46,940 nt of DNA, taken from positions 1 through 46,940 of the forward strand of contig JAJDVB010000151.1 in assembly GCA_022826345.1 (NCBI GenBank), written 5' to 3'. Positions 8,552 through 17,022 of the stretch are shown piece by piece. The notes beneath the pieces are model-generated. The model saw only the letters and a list, made by a program, of their open reading frames with translations, did not search any database and was not told the DNA's origin. Source of the DNA: Alphaproteobacteria bacterium. GTDB lineage: Bacteria > Pseudomonadota > Alphaproteobacteria > UBA828. Position 1 is the stretch's first letter, and each line of letters opens with the position of its first letter. The position numbers and the translations under genes are program-made.

Positions 8552-9373
8552 TTGTCCCTCAAAGGCTTCATGTTCCCCCGCTCCCGCAGCGGCCGCGCTT
8601 CCGTGCTGCCGCCTGTGCCGTGGCACTACTCCGGCCAGATGCTCACCCTCGAATACCGGACCGATCCGGACGCTGTGGCGGAGCTGATTCCGCCGGGGCT
8701 CGCGCCGGCGGATGAGGACCCCGGCGCCGTGGCGCTGATCTGGGCCGAGTGGCAGAGCTGCTCCGACACCTTCGAGGAGCTGCTCGACCCCATCCGGGCG
8801 CAGTACCGGGAGATGTTCGTCGTCATCCGCTGCAAGTACCGGGGCCGGCACTACTCGCGCTGCGCCTACATCTGGGTCGATACCGACTACGCCATGGTGC
8901 GCGGCCATCACCAGGGCTACCCCAAGAAGCTCGGCTCGATCTACCTCACGCGCCCGGTCACGGTGGGCCGGGCCGGGCCGCGCCTCGAGCCCGGCGGGCG
9001 CTTCGGCGCGAGCCTCGCGGCCAACGACCGCCGCCTGCTGCACGCGACCTTCGAGATCGAGGCCGAGAGCGACCACGCCGGCTTTGTCAACGCGCTGCCG
9101 ATGCTGCACAACCGCTGGATGCCCGCGATCGAGGGCGACGGCAGCGACAGCCTGGACGAGCTGGTGACCATGTCCGCCTTCGAGAGCGAGGTCGGCCGCT
9201 GCTTCCGGGGCAGCTTCGAGCTCTGGGTGGGCGACTCCCCGGTGGAGGAGCTGACCCGGCTGCAGCCGCGCGAGCTGATCGCGGGCTACTGGCGCGAGGT
9301 CGCCATGTCCTGGCGCAGCGGCACGACGCTGGAACGGCGCAATCTTCCCGAAATCGGGGGCGCCGGCGCATGA
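8552..9373 (+). CDS. Acetoacetate decarboxylase family protein
   Basis: A 273-residue protein of the ADC superfamily. The motif GYPKKLG near residue 130 holds the adjacent lysines that in acetoacetate decarboxylase form the Schiff base, and VPWHYSGQMLTLEYRTDP near the N-terminus is the family's opening strand pattern. Start: TTG at 8552 (preceded by GGGAG) or ATG at 8570; both are plausible and differ by six residues. Many family members act as decarboxylases, dehydratases or aldolases on other keto acids, so the reaction is uncertain. It begins the operon that also encodes MarR (ATGA overlap) and RidA. Confidence 0.85.
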   Translation: MSLKGFMFPRSRSGRASVLPPVPWHYSGQMLTLEYRTDPDAVAELIPPGLAPADEDPGAVALIWAEWQSCSDTFEELLDPIRAQYREMFVVIRCKYRGRHYSRCAYIWVDTDYAMVRGHHQGYPKKLGSIYLTRPVTVGRAGPRLEPGGRFGASLAANDRRLLHATFEIEAESDHAGFVNALPMLHNRWMPAIEGDGSDSLDELVTMSAFESEVGRCFRGSFELWVGDSPVEELTRLQPRELIAGYWREVAMSWRSGTTLERRNLPEIGGAGA

Positions 9374-9864
9374 GCAGGGAGGTCGCGCTCACGCGGGAGG
9401 AGCGCGAGGCGCGCGCGCGGGTCGAGGGGCTGGGCATCGATGTCGATGCCTTCGCGGCCGTCTCCAACGTCTTTCGCGTAGCCAACGCGGTGCGCAACTA
9501 CATGGAGCGCAACCTGCTCGCCGAGTACCGCCTCTCCTTCTCGGGCTTCACGGTGCTCTGGGTGCTGTGGGTGTGGGGGCCGAGGGAATCCAACGTCCTC
9601 GCCGAGGAATCGGGAATCTCCAAGAGCACCCTTACGGGCGTGGTGAAGACCCTGGAGGGCCTGGGCTTCGCCGTCCGCCGCCCCCACGCCGCCGACGGCC
9701 GGCGCGTGCTGGTTGAGGCCACGGACAAGGGGCTCGTCGCCGTGCGACAGATTTTTCCCCGATTCAACGCCCTGGAAGGCCAGATCACCCGCGCCCTGTC
9801 TGTGGAGGAGAAGGAGGAGCTCGCGCGAGCGCTCCGGGTCATGCTCCACACCGTCGAGGCCTGA
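9370..9864 (+). CDS. MarR-family transcriptional regulator
   Basis: A 164-residue winged-helix regulator. After an acidic N-terminal helix, the DNA-binding core reads LSFSGFTVLWVLWVWG, then the recognition helix region ESGISKSTLTGVVKTLEGLGFAVRRPHAADGRRVLVEAT with the DxRxxxV-type wing (DGRRVLV), then a dimerisation helix. The family usually responds to phenolic ligands and represses catabolic or efflux genes. Its ATG overlaps the stop of the ADC-family gene, so it is co-translated with it, and the 17-bp palindrome at the operon promoter is the natural candidate target. HpaR-like control of the nearby meta-cleavage genes is a reasonable inference. Confidence 0.9.
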   Translation: MSREVALTREEREARARVEGLGIDVDAFAAVSNVFRVANAVRNYMERNLLAEYRLSFSGFTVLWVLWVWGPRESNVLAEESGISKSTLTGVVKTLEGLGFAVRRPHAADGRRVLVEATDKGLVAVRQIFPRFNALEGQITRALSVEEKEELARALRVMLHTVEA

Positions 9865-9891
9865 CCGCGCCCGCACGACGAGAGGAATCCC

Positions 9892-10287
9892 ATGACAGCA
9901 CCGATCTTCCACATGGCGGCCGGCGCGCCCACACCCGTCGCGCCCTTCAGCCACGCGGTCGAGGCGGATGGCTGGGTGTTCGTCACCGGCCAGATGCCCA
10001 ACGACCCCGACGACGAGGCCGCGCCGCTCCCCGACGGCATCGAAGGCCAGACCCACAACGTCATGGCCAATCTGAAGATCGTACTCGCGTCGCTCGGCCT
10101 GGGGCTGGAGCACGTTCTCGTCGCGCGGGTCTATCTCACGCACTTCAGAGAGGACTACGCGGCGATGAACGCCGTCTACGAGACCTATTTTGATCCCGAA
10201 CGGCGCCCGGCGCGCACGTGCGTCGGCGTCACCGGGCTCGCCCTCGATGCCCGCGTCGAGATCGACCTGCTGGCGTGGCGGCCGTGA
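9892..10287 (+). CDS. RidA (YjgF/YER057c/UK114) family protein
   Basis: A 131-residue protein with the trimeric RidA fold: SHAVEADGWVFVTGQMP at the N-terminal strand, QTHNVMANLKIVLASLGLGLEHVLVARVYLTHF in the middle helix and strand, and ARTCVGVTGLALDARVEIDLLA at the end, with the arginine that binds the carboxylate of imines or enamines. Family members deaminate reactive 2-aminoacrylate-type intermediates or, in catabolic clusters (for example 2-aminomuconate deaminase), remove amino groups from ring-cleavage products. The latter role would fit the aromatic or amine genes around it. It follows MarR by 27 bases and converges with the PhyH gene. Confidence 0.88.
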   Translation: MTAPIFHMAAGAPTPVAPFSHAVEADGWVFVTGQMPNDPDDEAAPLPDGIEGQTHNVMANLKIVLASLGLGLEHVLVARVYLTHFREDYAAMNAVYETYFDPERRPARTCVGVTGLALDARVEIDLLAWRP

Positions 10288-10306
10288 GGCGGACCGGCGG
10301 CAGCGA

Positions 10307-11179
10307 TCAGGGCGCGGAGTCGCCGGCCTCCTCCTGCACCGCGAAGAACGACGCGCGTATCGGCTGTTCGGGCAGCTCGATGGTCGCCTCGGCAAGGCGG
10401 GCACGGCGCGTAGGCCGGCCGCGCACCATCATGCCCTCGTTGCGGTTCGGCATGGGGTTGCGGGCGATGGGGAAGGCGTCCGCAGCGCTGTACACGCAGA
10501 TATAGAGCCCGCGCGGCGCGGACGAGCGGTTGGGCTCGGAGCCGTGCGCGAGTCGGGTGTGCATCAGGCAGACGCTGCCGGCGCTGCCGAGAACCGGCAC
10601 CTCGTGCTCCCGTAGCGAGCGCTCCACGGCGGGGGCGACGAAGCCGGTGAAGCGCTCACCGTCGAAGAGCGAGTACACCGGGCCGCGGTGGCTGCCGGGC
10701 ACCGCCATGAGGCAGCCGTTCTCGGGCGTCATGTCGTCAAGCATGAGCAGAGCGGTCACGACATCGTCGTTCGTGTGCGGCGTGTAGGCGAAGTCCTGGT
10801 GGTAGCGCACCTCAGTGTTAGAGCCGGGCAGCTTGAGGTTGATCTTGCAGTGATGGTGCTTGACGTCGGGGCCGATGAGGGCTGTGACCATGTCGGTCAT
10901 CGCCGAATCGCGCATCGCCTCCATATAGGCGTCGTCGATCTCGCTGGGGTTGTTGACTCGCCGCAGCGCAGGCTGCGCCGCGCTGTGCTCGGGCGCCAGG
11001 TCGAAACGCGGCCGCCCGTCGGTGGTCGGCTCGCCGAACGGCGCATCGTGGTTCCGGCTATCGTCGACCCACTCCGCCAGGACGCCCCGCAGGCGCGCGA
11101 GCTGGCGAGGATCGACCGCGTTCTCGGCAACGATAAAGCCGTCGCGCCAGAACGCGTCGACTTCGTGCTTCGCGATCAT
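10307..11179 (-). CDS. Phytanoyl-CoA dioxygenase (PhyH) family protein
   Basis: A 290-residue non-haem Fe(II)/2-oxoglutarate oxygenase. The facial triad is visible: HxD in VRYHQDFAYTPH and the distal histidine in TRLAHGSEPNRS, followed by the arginine (APRGLYI) that holds 2-oxoglutarate. Family members hydroxylate unactivated carbons in small molecules such as phytanoyl-CoA, ectoine or phosphonates. It lies 85 bases downstream of the molybdopterin oxidoreductase on the same strand, so the two may be co-transcribed. Substrate not predictable. Confidence 0.88.
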   Translation of the reverse strand: MIAKHEVDAFWRDGFIVAENAVDPRQLARLRGVLAEWVDDSRNHDAPFGEPTTDGRPRFDLAPEHSAAQPALRRVNNPSEIDDAYMEAMRDSAMTDMVTALIGPDVKHHHCKINLKLPGSNTEVRYHQDFAYTPHTNDDVVTALLMLDDMTPENGCLMAVPGSHRGPVYSLFDGERFTGFVAPAVERSLREHEVPVLGSAGSVCLMHTRLAHGSEPNRSSAPRGLYICVYSAADAFPIARNPMPNRNEGMMVRGRPTRRARLAEATIELPEQPIRASFFAVQEEAGDSAP

Positions 11180-11264
11180 GCTTCGCCCCTTCCCGCGCGC
11201 ACGCGTTCCTGCCGTGCTCGGCCCGGCCCCGGTTGAGGCGAACGATCTGGCGCAGGCCGAGTAT

Positions 11265-13385
11265 CTATATCGCGCTCACCTCCACCAGCGTGTCCGAGAA
11301 GGTCGGCGCATTGCCATAGTCGGCGAAGGCCGGCGGGTTGATGGCATTCACCGTGCGGCCGTTCGGGCTGCTCTTCGCCCAATAGCCGAGCGGTGCAACC
11401 ACGACACCGGGACTCGCATCCTCGCTGACGTGCGCCACAGCATGGAAAGCACCCCGGTCGTTGAAGACCTGCACCGCGTTGCCGTCCGCGATGCCGCGCG
11501 CGCCCGCGTCGCTCGGATTGATCATCACCATCTGCTCGCCGGCGTGATGAAGCTGGGTCTCCATGTTGGCGTAGCACGAGTTGAGGAAGGCATGGGCCTT
11601 CGGTGAGAGCATGTTGAGCGGATAGCGCGCGGCGAGCTCGGGGTTGGTGCGCGCTGACTCGTTCTGCGGAATGAAGTTCGGCAGCGGGTCCAGCGGCTCG
11701 CCCGACTGATCGGCGGCATAACCCTGGCGAAACAGCGGCAGCACCATGTTGCCGGCGGCCTCGGCGACGGACGACTTGAACTCCATCTTGCCGGAGGGCG
11801 TCGGGAAGTTGCCCTCGCGGTGCGGCACGAACTCCTCCGGCGAGCCGACCTTGAGCCGGGCATAACCGGTCTGGCGCAAGCCATCGAGGTCGATCCCCTC
11901 CAGCACCGGGTTGTCCCAGTCCAGGGCATCGAGCGCCATCTGCTCGTCCGACCGATCCCAGAAGGGGTCGTTGAAGCCCATGGCGCGCGCCAGGCGTCGG
12001 AACAGCTCGGTGTTGGACACGGCCTCGCCGAGCGGCGCGATCGCCGGCTCGTTGAGCGTCAAATAGAGGTGCCCCCACGAGAACATCAGATCGAACTGCT
12101 CCAGCTGCGTGGTGGCGGGCAGCACGATGTCGGCGTAGAGCGCGGTATCGGTGAGGAAGTGCTCGCTCACGACGGTGAACAAGTCCTCGCGCGCGAAACC
12201 CTGCAGCATCTTGTCTTGCTCCGGCGCCACCACCACCGGATTTGAGTTGTAGACGAAGAGCGAATTGACCTTGTGGTCGAGCTCGCCCGCAAGCGCGGGG
12301 CCGAGCCGCCACTGGTTGACCACCGGCGTGCCTTCGCGGATCCAGTCGGGGCGGCTGAGATCGTCCCACTTCATCGGGAACGCCCAGATCGGCATGTGCA
12401 GGATGCCGCCGCCGCAGTGCCGCCAGGAACCGACCAGCGCCGGAATGCAGGACATCGCCCGCACGGCGTTGCCGCCGGAGGCGTTGCGTTCGATCGCCAC
12501 GCCCATGCGGATCACCGAGGGCTGCGTGGTCGCGAACTCCCGTGCCAGCGTGCGGATGTCGTCGGCCGCAATCCCGGTGATCTCGGCGACCTTATCCGGC
12601 GGGAAGTTCGCCGCGCGCTCGGCCAGCTCGTCGTAGCCGACGGTGTAATTCTCCACGTAGTCGTGATCGACCAAGTCCTCGGCGATGATCACGTTGATCA
12701 TGCCGAGCGCCAGAGCGGCGTCGGTGCCAGGCTTGATCGGCAGGTGCCAGTCGGCCTGCTTCGCGGTACGGGTCGCGACCGGATCGATCACCACCACCTT
12801 GGCGCCGCGGCGCTGCGCTTCGGCAATGAAGGGCCAGTGGTGCAGATTGTTGCTGATGGTGTTGATCGCCCAGAGGACGATGTACTTCGAGTAGACGAAG
12901 CTCTCGGGATCGACTGCGGCGGTCGGCCCGCAGGACATGAAGAAGGCCGTGATCGCGGCAGAGTCGCAGAAGGTGCGCTCGGAGACTGCGGCGCCGAGCT
13001 TGTTGAAGAAGGCATCGCCGGAATTGAGACCGTTCAGGATGCCCTCGGTGCCGAGATAGCTGTAGGGCAGAATCGTGCTCGGCCCGTCCCCGTCGATGAT
13101 GTCATTCCAGCGGCGCGAAATCTCGTCAAGCGCGTCGTGCCAGGAGATGCGCTCGAATTCGCCGGCGCCCTTCTTCCCGGTGCGGCGCAGCGGATAGAGC
13201 ACGCGGTCCTTGCTGTAGACCCGGTTCTGGTAGTCGTTGACCTTGACGCAGAGACCGCCCTGAGTGAACGGGTGGTCCGGATTGCCGCGCACATTTGTCA
13301 CCTTGCCGTCCTCGACGGTGGTGAGCATGGCGCACGTATCAGGGCAATCGTGAGGACAAGCGCTGAACACGGTGGTCTCTGCCAT
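11265..13385 (-). CDS. Molybdopterin-dependent oxidoreductase (DMSO reductase family)
   Basis: A 706-residue catalytic subunit of the DMSO-reductase superfamily. The N-terminal motif CPHDCPDTCAM plus the later GGLCVK supply four cysteines for a [4Fe-4S] cluster. The body shows molybdopterin-binding segments (GTDAALALGMINVII, the IRMGVAIERNASGG region, and a C-terminal beta-barrel with INPSDAGARGI and GVVVAPLGYW). There is no twin-arginine signal, so it should be cytoplasmic. It resembles the stand-alone YoaE-like members of unknown substrate rather than known formate or nitrate enzymes. No partner iron-sulphur or membrane subunit is adjacent. The modABC molybdate importer about 2 kb away is a fitting supply route. 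Confidence 0.88.
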   Translation of the reverse strand: MAETTVFSACPHDCPDTCAMLTTVEDGKVTNVRGNPDHPFTQGGLCVKVNDYQNRVYSKDRVLYPLRRTGKKGAGEFERISWHDALDEISRRWNDIIDGDGPSTILPYSYLGTEGILNGLNSGDAFFNKLGAAVSERTFCDSAAITAFFMSCGPTAAVDPESFVYSKYIVLWAINTISNNLHHWPFIAEAQRRGAKVVVIDPVATRTAKQADWHLPIKPGTDAALALGMINVIIAEDLVDHDYVENYTVGYDELAERAANFPPDKVAEITGIAADDIRTLAREFATTQPSVIRMGVAIERNASGGNAVRAMSCIPALVGSWRHCGGGILHMPIWAFPMKWDDLSRPDWIREGTPVVNQWRLGPALAGELDHKVNSLFVYNSNPVVVAPEQDKMLQGFAREDLFTVVSEHFLTDTALYADIVLPATTQLEQFDLMFSWGHLYLTLNEPAIAPLGEAVSNTELFRRLARAMGFNDPFWDRSDEQMALDALDWDNPVLEGIDLDGLRQTGYARLKVGSPEEFVPHREGNFPTPSGKMEFKSSVAEAAGNMVLPLFRQGYAADQSGEPLDPLPNFIPQNESARTNPELAARYPLNMLSPKAHAFLNSCYANMETQLHHAGEQMVMINPSDAGARGIADGNAVQVFNDRGAFHAVAHVSEDASPGVVVAPLGYWAKSSPNGRTVNAINPPAFADYGNAPTFSDTLVEVSAI

Positions 13386-13460
13386 TGGTCTGGTCCCTCC
13401 TGCTCTTGCTCCAGGAATGATAAACGCAGAGCGTCACGAGTGGCTACGGCGCATGGCCGC

Positions 13461-13473
13461 GTTAACCGGTAAC
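13461..13473. promoter_or_regulatory. Small inverted repeat in divergent intergenic region
   Basis: GTTA-ACCGG-TAAC lies between the molybdopterin oxidoreductase (minus) and the UPF0158 gene (plus), 21 bases before the latter's start. It could be an operator or chance; no dedicated regulator is adjacent. Confidence 0.25.
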
Positions 13474-13493
13474 GGTAAGGGGAACTCACGCAG

Positions 13494-14006
13494 ATGCGTG
13501 GTGGAGACGGCGGCGGAGGCATAGACAAGGCCCTCTTCACGATGGCCTTCGGCCGCGACGTGGATTTTCACGACATCGGTCCGCAGCTCGTCTACCTCGA
13601 CCGTAAGACGGGCGGCATCGTTTGGCTCTACGAGACGGACAACGATGCCGAAATGGAGGTTGGCATACCCGCTGAGGAGAATCGCCAGGAACGCCTGGCG
13701 GTCGAGGCCGAGCCGGAGCGCTATCTGGAGATTCCGGGCCTCGATCATGACGATCACCACCGGATACTCAGGCGATTCCTGTGGTCGGACTGGACCCGCG
13801 ACAAGGAGCGAAGACAGAGGGCGGAAGACGCCTACAGGGGCTCGATCGGCAAGTGGAAAAGGGACGTCAGAGACGAGGACGCCGTCGACGCCTTCTATGC
13901 GTACCGGGAAGCGGAAATCATGGCGATGGCCGAGGAGTTCCTCCAAGAGAACGGAATCGAGCCGATCTGGAAGTCGTACGGCGAACGGTCGCCTGCCGAG
14001 AACTAG
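13494..14006 (+). CDS. UPF0158 family protein
   Basis: A 170-residue hydrophilic protein that I assign to UPF0158 by its pattern: an N-terminal strand pair (DIGPQLVYLDRKTGGIVWLYE), a linker, then YLEIPGLDHDDHHRILRRFLWSDWTRD and a helical C-terminus ending in a short tail. An AAGGGGA ribosome-binding site 10 bases upstream supports the start. The biochemical function of this family is not established. It stands alone, divergent from the molybdopterin enzyme and convergent with the alpha/beta hydrolase. Confidence 0.7.
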   Translation: MRGGDGGGGIDKALFTMAFGRDVDFHDIGPQLVYLDRKTGGIVWLYETDNDAEMEVGIPAEENRQERLAVEAEPERYLEIPGLDHDDHHRILRRFLWSDWTRDKERRQRAEDAYRGSIGKWKRDVRDEDAVDAFYAYREAEIMAMAEEFLQENGIEPIWKSYGERSPAEN

Positions 14007-14038
14007 GGACCGGCGGACACCCCGTGGAACGCCACTGC

Positions 14039-14854
14039 CTATCTAGGCGAAGCGCCGCGGCGTTCCAAAAAATCTCTGAGGGCGCCGGCGCACTCCGGCC
14101 CGTGCGAATAGGCGACGCCGTGACGGGCACCGGCGACCACGTGCATCTCGCAATCGGGCATGGCGCGCAGTCGCTCCACTTGCGTCTCGAGCGAGACGAA
14201 GGGGCTGTCGTCGGGCGCGATAAGGAGGGTGGGAACGCGGATGTCGCCCAGCGCCTCCGTGAGGTCCACCTGCACCAGCATGTCGACGAGGTCCACGCAG
14301 GCGTGTGGCGCTGGGGCGCGTTGCGTATCGTGGAACCAGCGCTCCATCGCGGGGCTCAGGCATCCTGCGGGGAAGCGAAGTGGCATGAGCTTGGCCGACC
14401 ACGCGTCCATCCCGAGCCCGTGAACATCGTCCCGGAGCGCCTGCGCCCGCCCGATCGTGCCGCCCCGGTGGGCCGCCGAAACCATGGTCAGCGTCAGCAG
14501 GCATCCGGGATGGTGCGCGGCGAGATGGAGGCCGACCGTGCCGCCCGTCGATTCGCCGACGAAGTGCACCCGCTGCGTCCCGAGCGCGGCGAGCACGTCG
14601 AGAACATCGTCGGCCATCGCGTCGATGGACCAGTCAGCGCCCTCCGCCGGGACGAAGGACCGACCGAAGCCGCGCAGGTCCATTCGGATGATTCGATAGC
14701 GGTCCGCCAGGATCGGCAGCCACGTGATCCACATGTCGGAATCGACGGCGAGCCCGTGGAGAAACAGGATAGTTTCGCGCGGCTCCTGCCACGGGGGCAC
14801 GATGTCGCAGACCTCGTAGTGGATATCCCCTTCGGAACGTTCCAGCATCGGCAT
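14039..14854 (-). CDS. Alpha/beta-fold hydrolase
   Basis: A 271-residue hydrolase with the full catalytic set: oxyanion region FLHGLAVDS, nucleophile elbow GESTGG (GxSxG), acid in LIAPDDSPF and histidine in GARHGVAYSHG. The start at 14854 (MPMLERSEG) gives the usual N-terminus; the frame is open further upstream but that part overlaps the ferredoxin gene. It follows the Rieske ferredoxin by 17 bases in the same direction. In aromatic meta-cleavage pathways such hydrolases cut the ring-fission product (BphD/XylF type), and the pairing with a ferredoxin supports a role of this sort. Esterase or lactonase activity is also possible. Confidence 0.88.
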   Translation of the reverse strand: MPMLERSEGDIHYEVCDIVPPWQEPRETILFLHGLAVDSDMWITWLPILADRYRIIRMDLRGFGRSFVPAEGADWSIDAMADDVLDVLAALGTQRVHFVGESTGGTVGLHLAAHHPGCLLTLTMVSAAHRGGTIGRAQALRDDVHGLGMDAWSAKLMPLRFPAGCLSPAMERWFHDTQRAPAPHACVDLVDMLVQVDLTEALGDIRVPTLLIAPDDSPFVSLETQVERLRAMPDCEMHVVAGARHGVAYSHGPECAGALRDFLERRGASPR

Positions 14855-14871
14855 GGCATTGAGCCTCCGGC

Positions 14872-15186
14872 TCAGGGCTCGACGAGCGCGTAGATCGCGC
14901 CGTCCTCGACGACGAGCTCGTAGCTCCGAATGGGCTCGGTGCAGGGCGGCTCCACCGGCTGGCCCGTCTTGATCTCGAAGCAGCCGCCATGGAGCGGGCA
15001 TTCGATGATGTCGCCGTCCATGAAGCCTTGGGAGAGCCAGGCCTGGCTGTGGGTGCAGGTGTCGTCGGTGGCGTAGAAGGCGCCGTCCAGGTTGTAGACC
15101 GCGACCGGCGGCAGGCCGTCGGTCTCGACCCGCAGAATCTCGCCCGCGTAGACGTCATTGACACCGCACAGCAGGATCTTCTCCAT
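14872..15186 (-). CDS. Rieske-type [2Fe-2S] ferredoxin
   Basis: A 104-residue small Rieske protein. The cluster ligands are clear: C-T-H in DDTCTHSQ and C-x2-H in IECPLHGG, separated by the usual spacing. It matches the soluble ferredoxin component (NdoA/BphA3-like) that passes electrons to a ring-hydroxylating oxygenase, or a nitrite-reductase small-subunit-like Rieske domain. No oxygenase alpha subunit or ferredoxin reductase lies in the window. It could serve an oxygenase elsewhere; Rieske ferredoxins do not normally feed P450s. It is the first gene of a two-gene operon with the alpha/beta hydrolase. Confidence 0.92.
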   Translation of the reverse strand: MEKILLCGVNDVYAGEILRVETDGLPPVAVYNLDGAFYATDDTCTHSQAWLSQGFMDGDIIECPLHGGCFEIKTGQPVEPPCTEPIRSYELVVEDGAIYALVEP

Positions 15187-15517
15187 CTTCTGCTATCTTC
15201 CGCCCTGCCCCTGTTTTGCGACGCCAGCGCATGTTCCGGCGCCGGTTCGTGTCTGGCGACGGAGTGTCTGAATTCTGCGATCGGTTGACAAGCGAGCGGC
15301 GTGCCCGCGTTGCGCGGCTCCAGGCCCGGCGCTACAGTCGCCGCGCCGATGCGGCCTCGGCAGGCCGAGTGACCGCCCGAACGACGGAACGGTCGGTCCC
15401 CGTCGGCAACGGTCGAGGCGCCGTGGAGGTGCGGGAGCGCTCGCTCCAGTCGGAACCAGCCTCATGCACGCAGGTTGAGAAGGAGGCGCGAGCCCCGCGG
15501 GGCCCGCGACGCGCGAC
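15187..15517. other. 331-bp intergenic region upstream of modA
   Basis: A gene-free stretch between the divergent Rieske ferredoxin and modA genes. It holds a TTGACA box at 15285-15290 without a convincing -10 partner, and a GGAGCG-CT-CGCTCC inverted repeat near 15440-15455. A structured leader is possible. I looked for a ModE site or molybdenum-cofactor RNA and could not support either. Confidence 0.4.
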
Positions 15518-16321
15518 GTGTGGCATGGAAGAGGCGACCGGCGGCCGCACCGGTCGGCGACGCTGCGGGCGGCAAGCCTAGTGCTTGCCGTGCTCTCCGC
15601 CTGCTTCTGGGCGGGGCCGGCAGCAGCCGAGCGGGTGATCGTGCTCGCAGCGGCGAGCACCGCACACGTGATCGACGAGGTGATCGAACGTTTCGAGGCG
15701 GGCCCCGACGACAGTGTCGTGGCCTCCTATGCCGGCACCTCGGCGCTTGCGCGCCAGATCGAGAGCGGCGCGCCGGCCGACATCTTCCTCGCTGCCAATG
15801 CGGCCTGGATGGATCACCTGGAGGCGCAAGGCCTGATCGAGCCCGGCAGCCGTCGGGCGCTGGCGAGCAATCGCCTGGTCTTCGTTACAGGCGAGAGCGA
15901 CATGGCGCCCTTCGAGCCCTCCGCGACGCTCGACCTTCCTGCATCGCTTGACGGCGGGCGGCTCGCCATCGGCAACCCCGACCACGTGCCGGCAGGCATC
16001 TACGCGCGCCAGGCACTGCAAGCGCTCGGCCTCTGGCCCGACGTGCGGAGCTGGCTCGCGCCGGCGGCCGACGTGCGGGCGGCGCTCGCGCTGGTGGCCC
16101 GAGGCGAGGTGCCGCTCGGCATCGTCTACGCCACCGATGTCGCCCGCATCGAAAGCGTGCATGTGGTGGGAACGATCCCGGCTGCGCTGCATGAGCCCAT
16201 CGTGTATCCGGTTGCCCTGGTCGAGGACCGCGCCTCGCCGCTGGCGACGCGCTTCTTCGATTTCCTCACCGGGCCGGAAGGCCGCGCGGCTTTCGCCCGC
16301 GCGGGCTTCATCGTCGACTGA
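15518..16321 (+). CDS. modA: Molybdate ABC transporter substrate-binding protein
   Basis: A 267-residue periplasmic molybdate-binding protein. An N-terminal signal peptide (hydrophobic core VLAVLSACFWAG, cleavage after AAA before ERV) is followed by the ModA pattern: VLAAASTAHVIDEVIERFE, SYAGTSALARQIESGAPADIFLAAN, NPDHVPAGIYARQAL, ARGEVPLGIVYATD and IVYPVALVED. The best in-frame start is a GTG at 15518; the charged leader is long but compatible. It begins the modABC operon (11-base gap to modB, then overlap). Its job is to capture molybdate, which the oxidoreductase at 11.3-13.4 kb requires. Confidence 0.95.
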   Translation: MWHGRGDRRPHRSATLRAASLVLAVLSACFWAGPAAAERVIVLAAASTAHVIDEVIERFEAGPDDSVVASYAGTSALARQIESGAPADIFLAANAAWMDHLEAQGLIEPGSRRALASNRLVFVTGESDMAPFEPSATLDLPASLDGGRLAIGNPDHVPAGIYARQALQALGLWPDVRSWLAPAADVRAALALVARGEVPLGIVYATDVARIESVHVVGTIPAALHEPIVYPVALVEDRASPLATRFFDFLTGPEGRAAFARAGFIVD

Positions 16322-16332
16322 AAGCCGGATTG

Positions 16333-17022
16333 ATGGCGCTGACTCCGCTGGAGGTCGAGGCGATCAGTCTCAGCCTGCGGGTGGCGGGCTGGGCGGTCCT
16401 GATCAGCCTGCCGCTCGGCATCGCCGTCGCCTGGCTACTCGCGCGCTATCGCTTCCCCGGCCGGGAGATCCTCAACGGCCTGGTCCACATGCCGCTGGTG
16501 CTGCCGCCGGTTGTGGTGGGCTTCGTGCTGCTGCTGCTGCTCGGCAGGCAGGGACCGCTCGGCGCCTGGCTCGACGACTGGTTCGGCATCACCCTCGCCT
16601 TCACCTGGCAGGGCGCGGCGGTGGCCTCGGCCGTGGTCTCCTTCCCGCTCATGGTCCGCGCGATCCGGCTCTCGATCGAGGGCATGGACCGGCGGCTGGA
16701 GACCGCCGCACGCACGCTCGGCGCCCCGCCCGTTTGGGTGTTCGTGACCATCAGTCTGCCGCTCATCGCGCCCGGCGTGCTCACCGGCGTCATCCTCGCC
16801 TTCGCCCGCTGCCTCGGCGAGTTCGGCGCGACCATCACCTTCGTCTCCAACATCCCCGGCGAGACCCGGACCCTGCCGCTCGCGCTTTACACCTACACGC
16901 AAGTGCCGGGCGGCCTGGACGGCGCCTTCCGCCTGATGGTGATCGCGATCGTGATCGCCTTCGCCGCGCTGATCGGCTCCGAGTTCCTGGCGCGCATCGT
17001 CAAGCGCCGGCTGGAGGGGTGA
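16333..17022 (+). CDS. modB: Molybdate ABC transporter permease
   Basis: A 229-residue inner-membrane permease with about five transmembrane helices. The segment VLPPVVVGFVLLLLLGRQGPLG is typical of ModB, and the EAA loop reads RLETAARTLGAPPVWVFVTISLPLIAPG. Start chosen at ATG 16333; a TTG immediately before it is less likely. The stop overlaps the modC start by one base (TGATG), so the two are translationally coupled. Confidence 0.95.
   Translation: MALTPLEVEAISLSLRVAGWAVLISLPLGIAVAWLLARYRFPGREILNGLVHMPLVLPPVVVGFVLLLLLGRQGPLGAWLDDWFGITLAFTWQGAAVASAVVSFPLMVRAIRLSIEGMDRRLETAARTLGAPPVWVFVTISLPLIAPGVLTGVILAFARCLGEFGATITFVSNIPGETRTLPLALYTYTQVPGGLDGAFRLMVIAIVIAFAALIGSEFLARIVKRRLEG

Noticed and set aside
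12273..13472. A 399-codon plus-strand frame opposite the molybdopterin enzyme
   Set aside because: Shadow frame; the minus strand encodes an intact 706-residue enzyme.
15360..15500. Cobalamin or molybdenum-cofactor riboswitch before modA
   Set aside because: A short stretch (CCAGTCGGAACCAGCC) loosely recalls the B12 box, but the rest of the conserved core is absent, and I could not fold a Moco motif.
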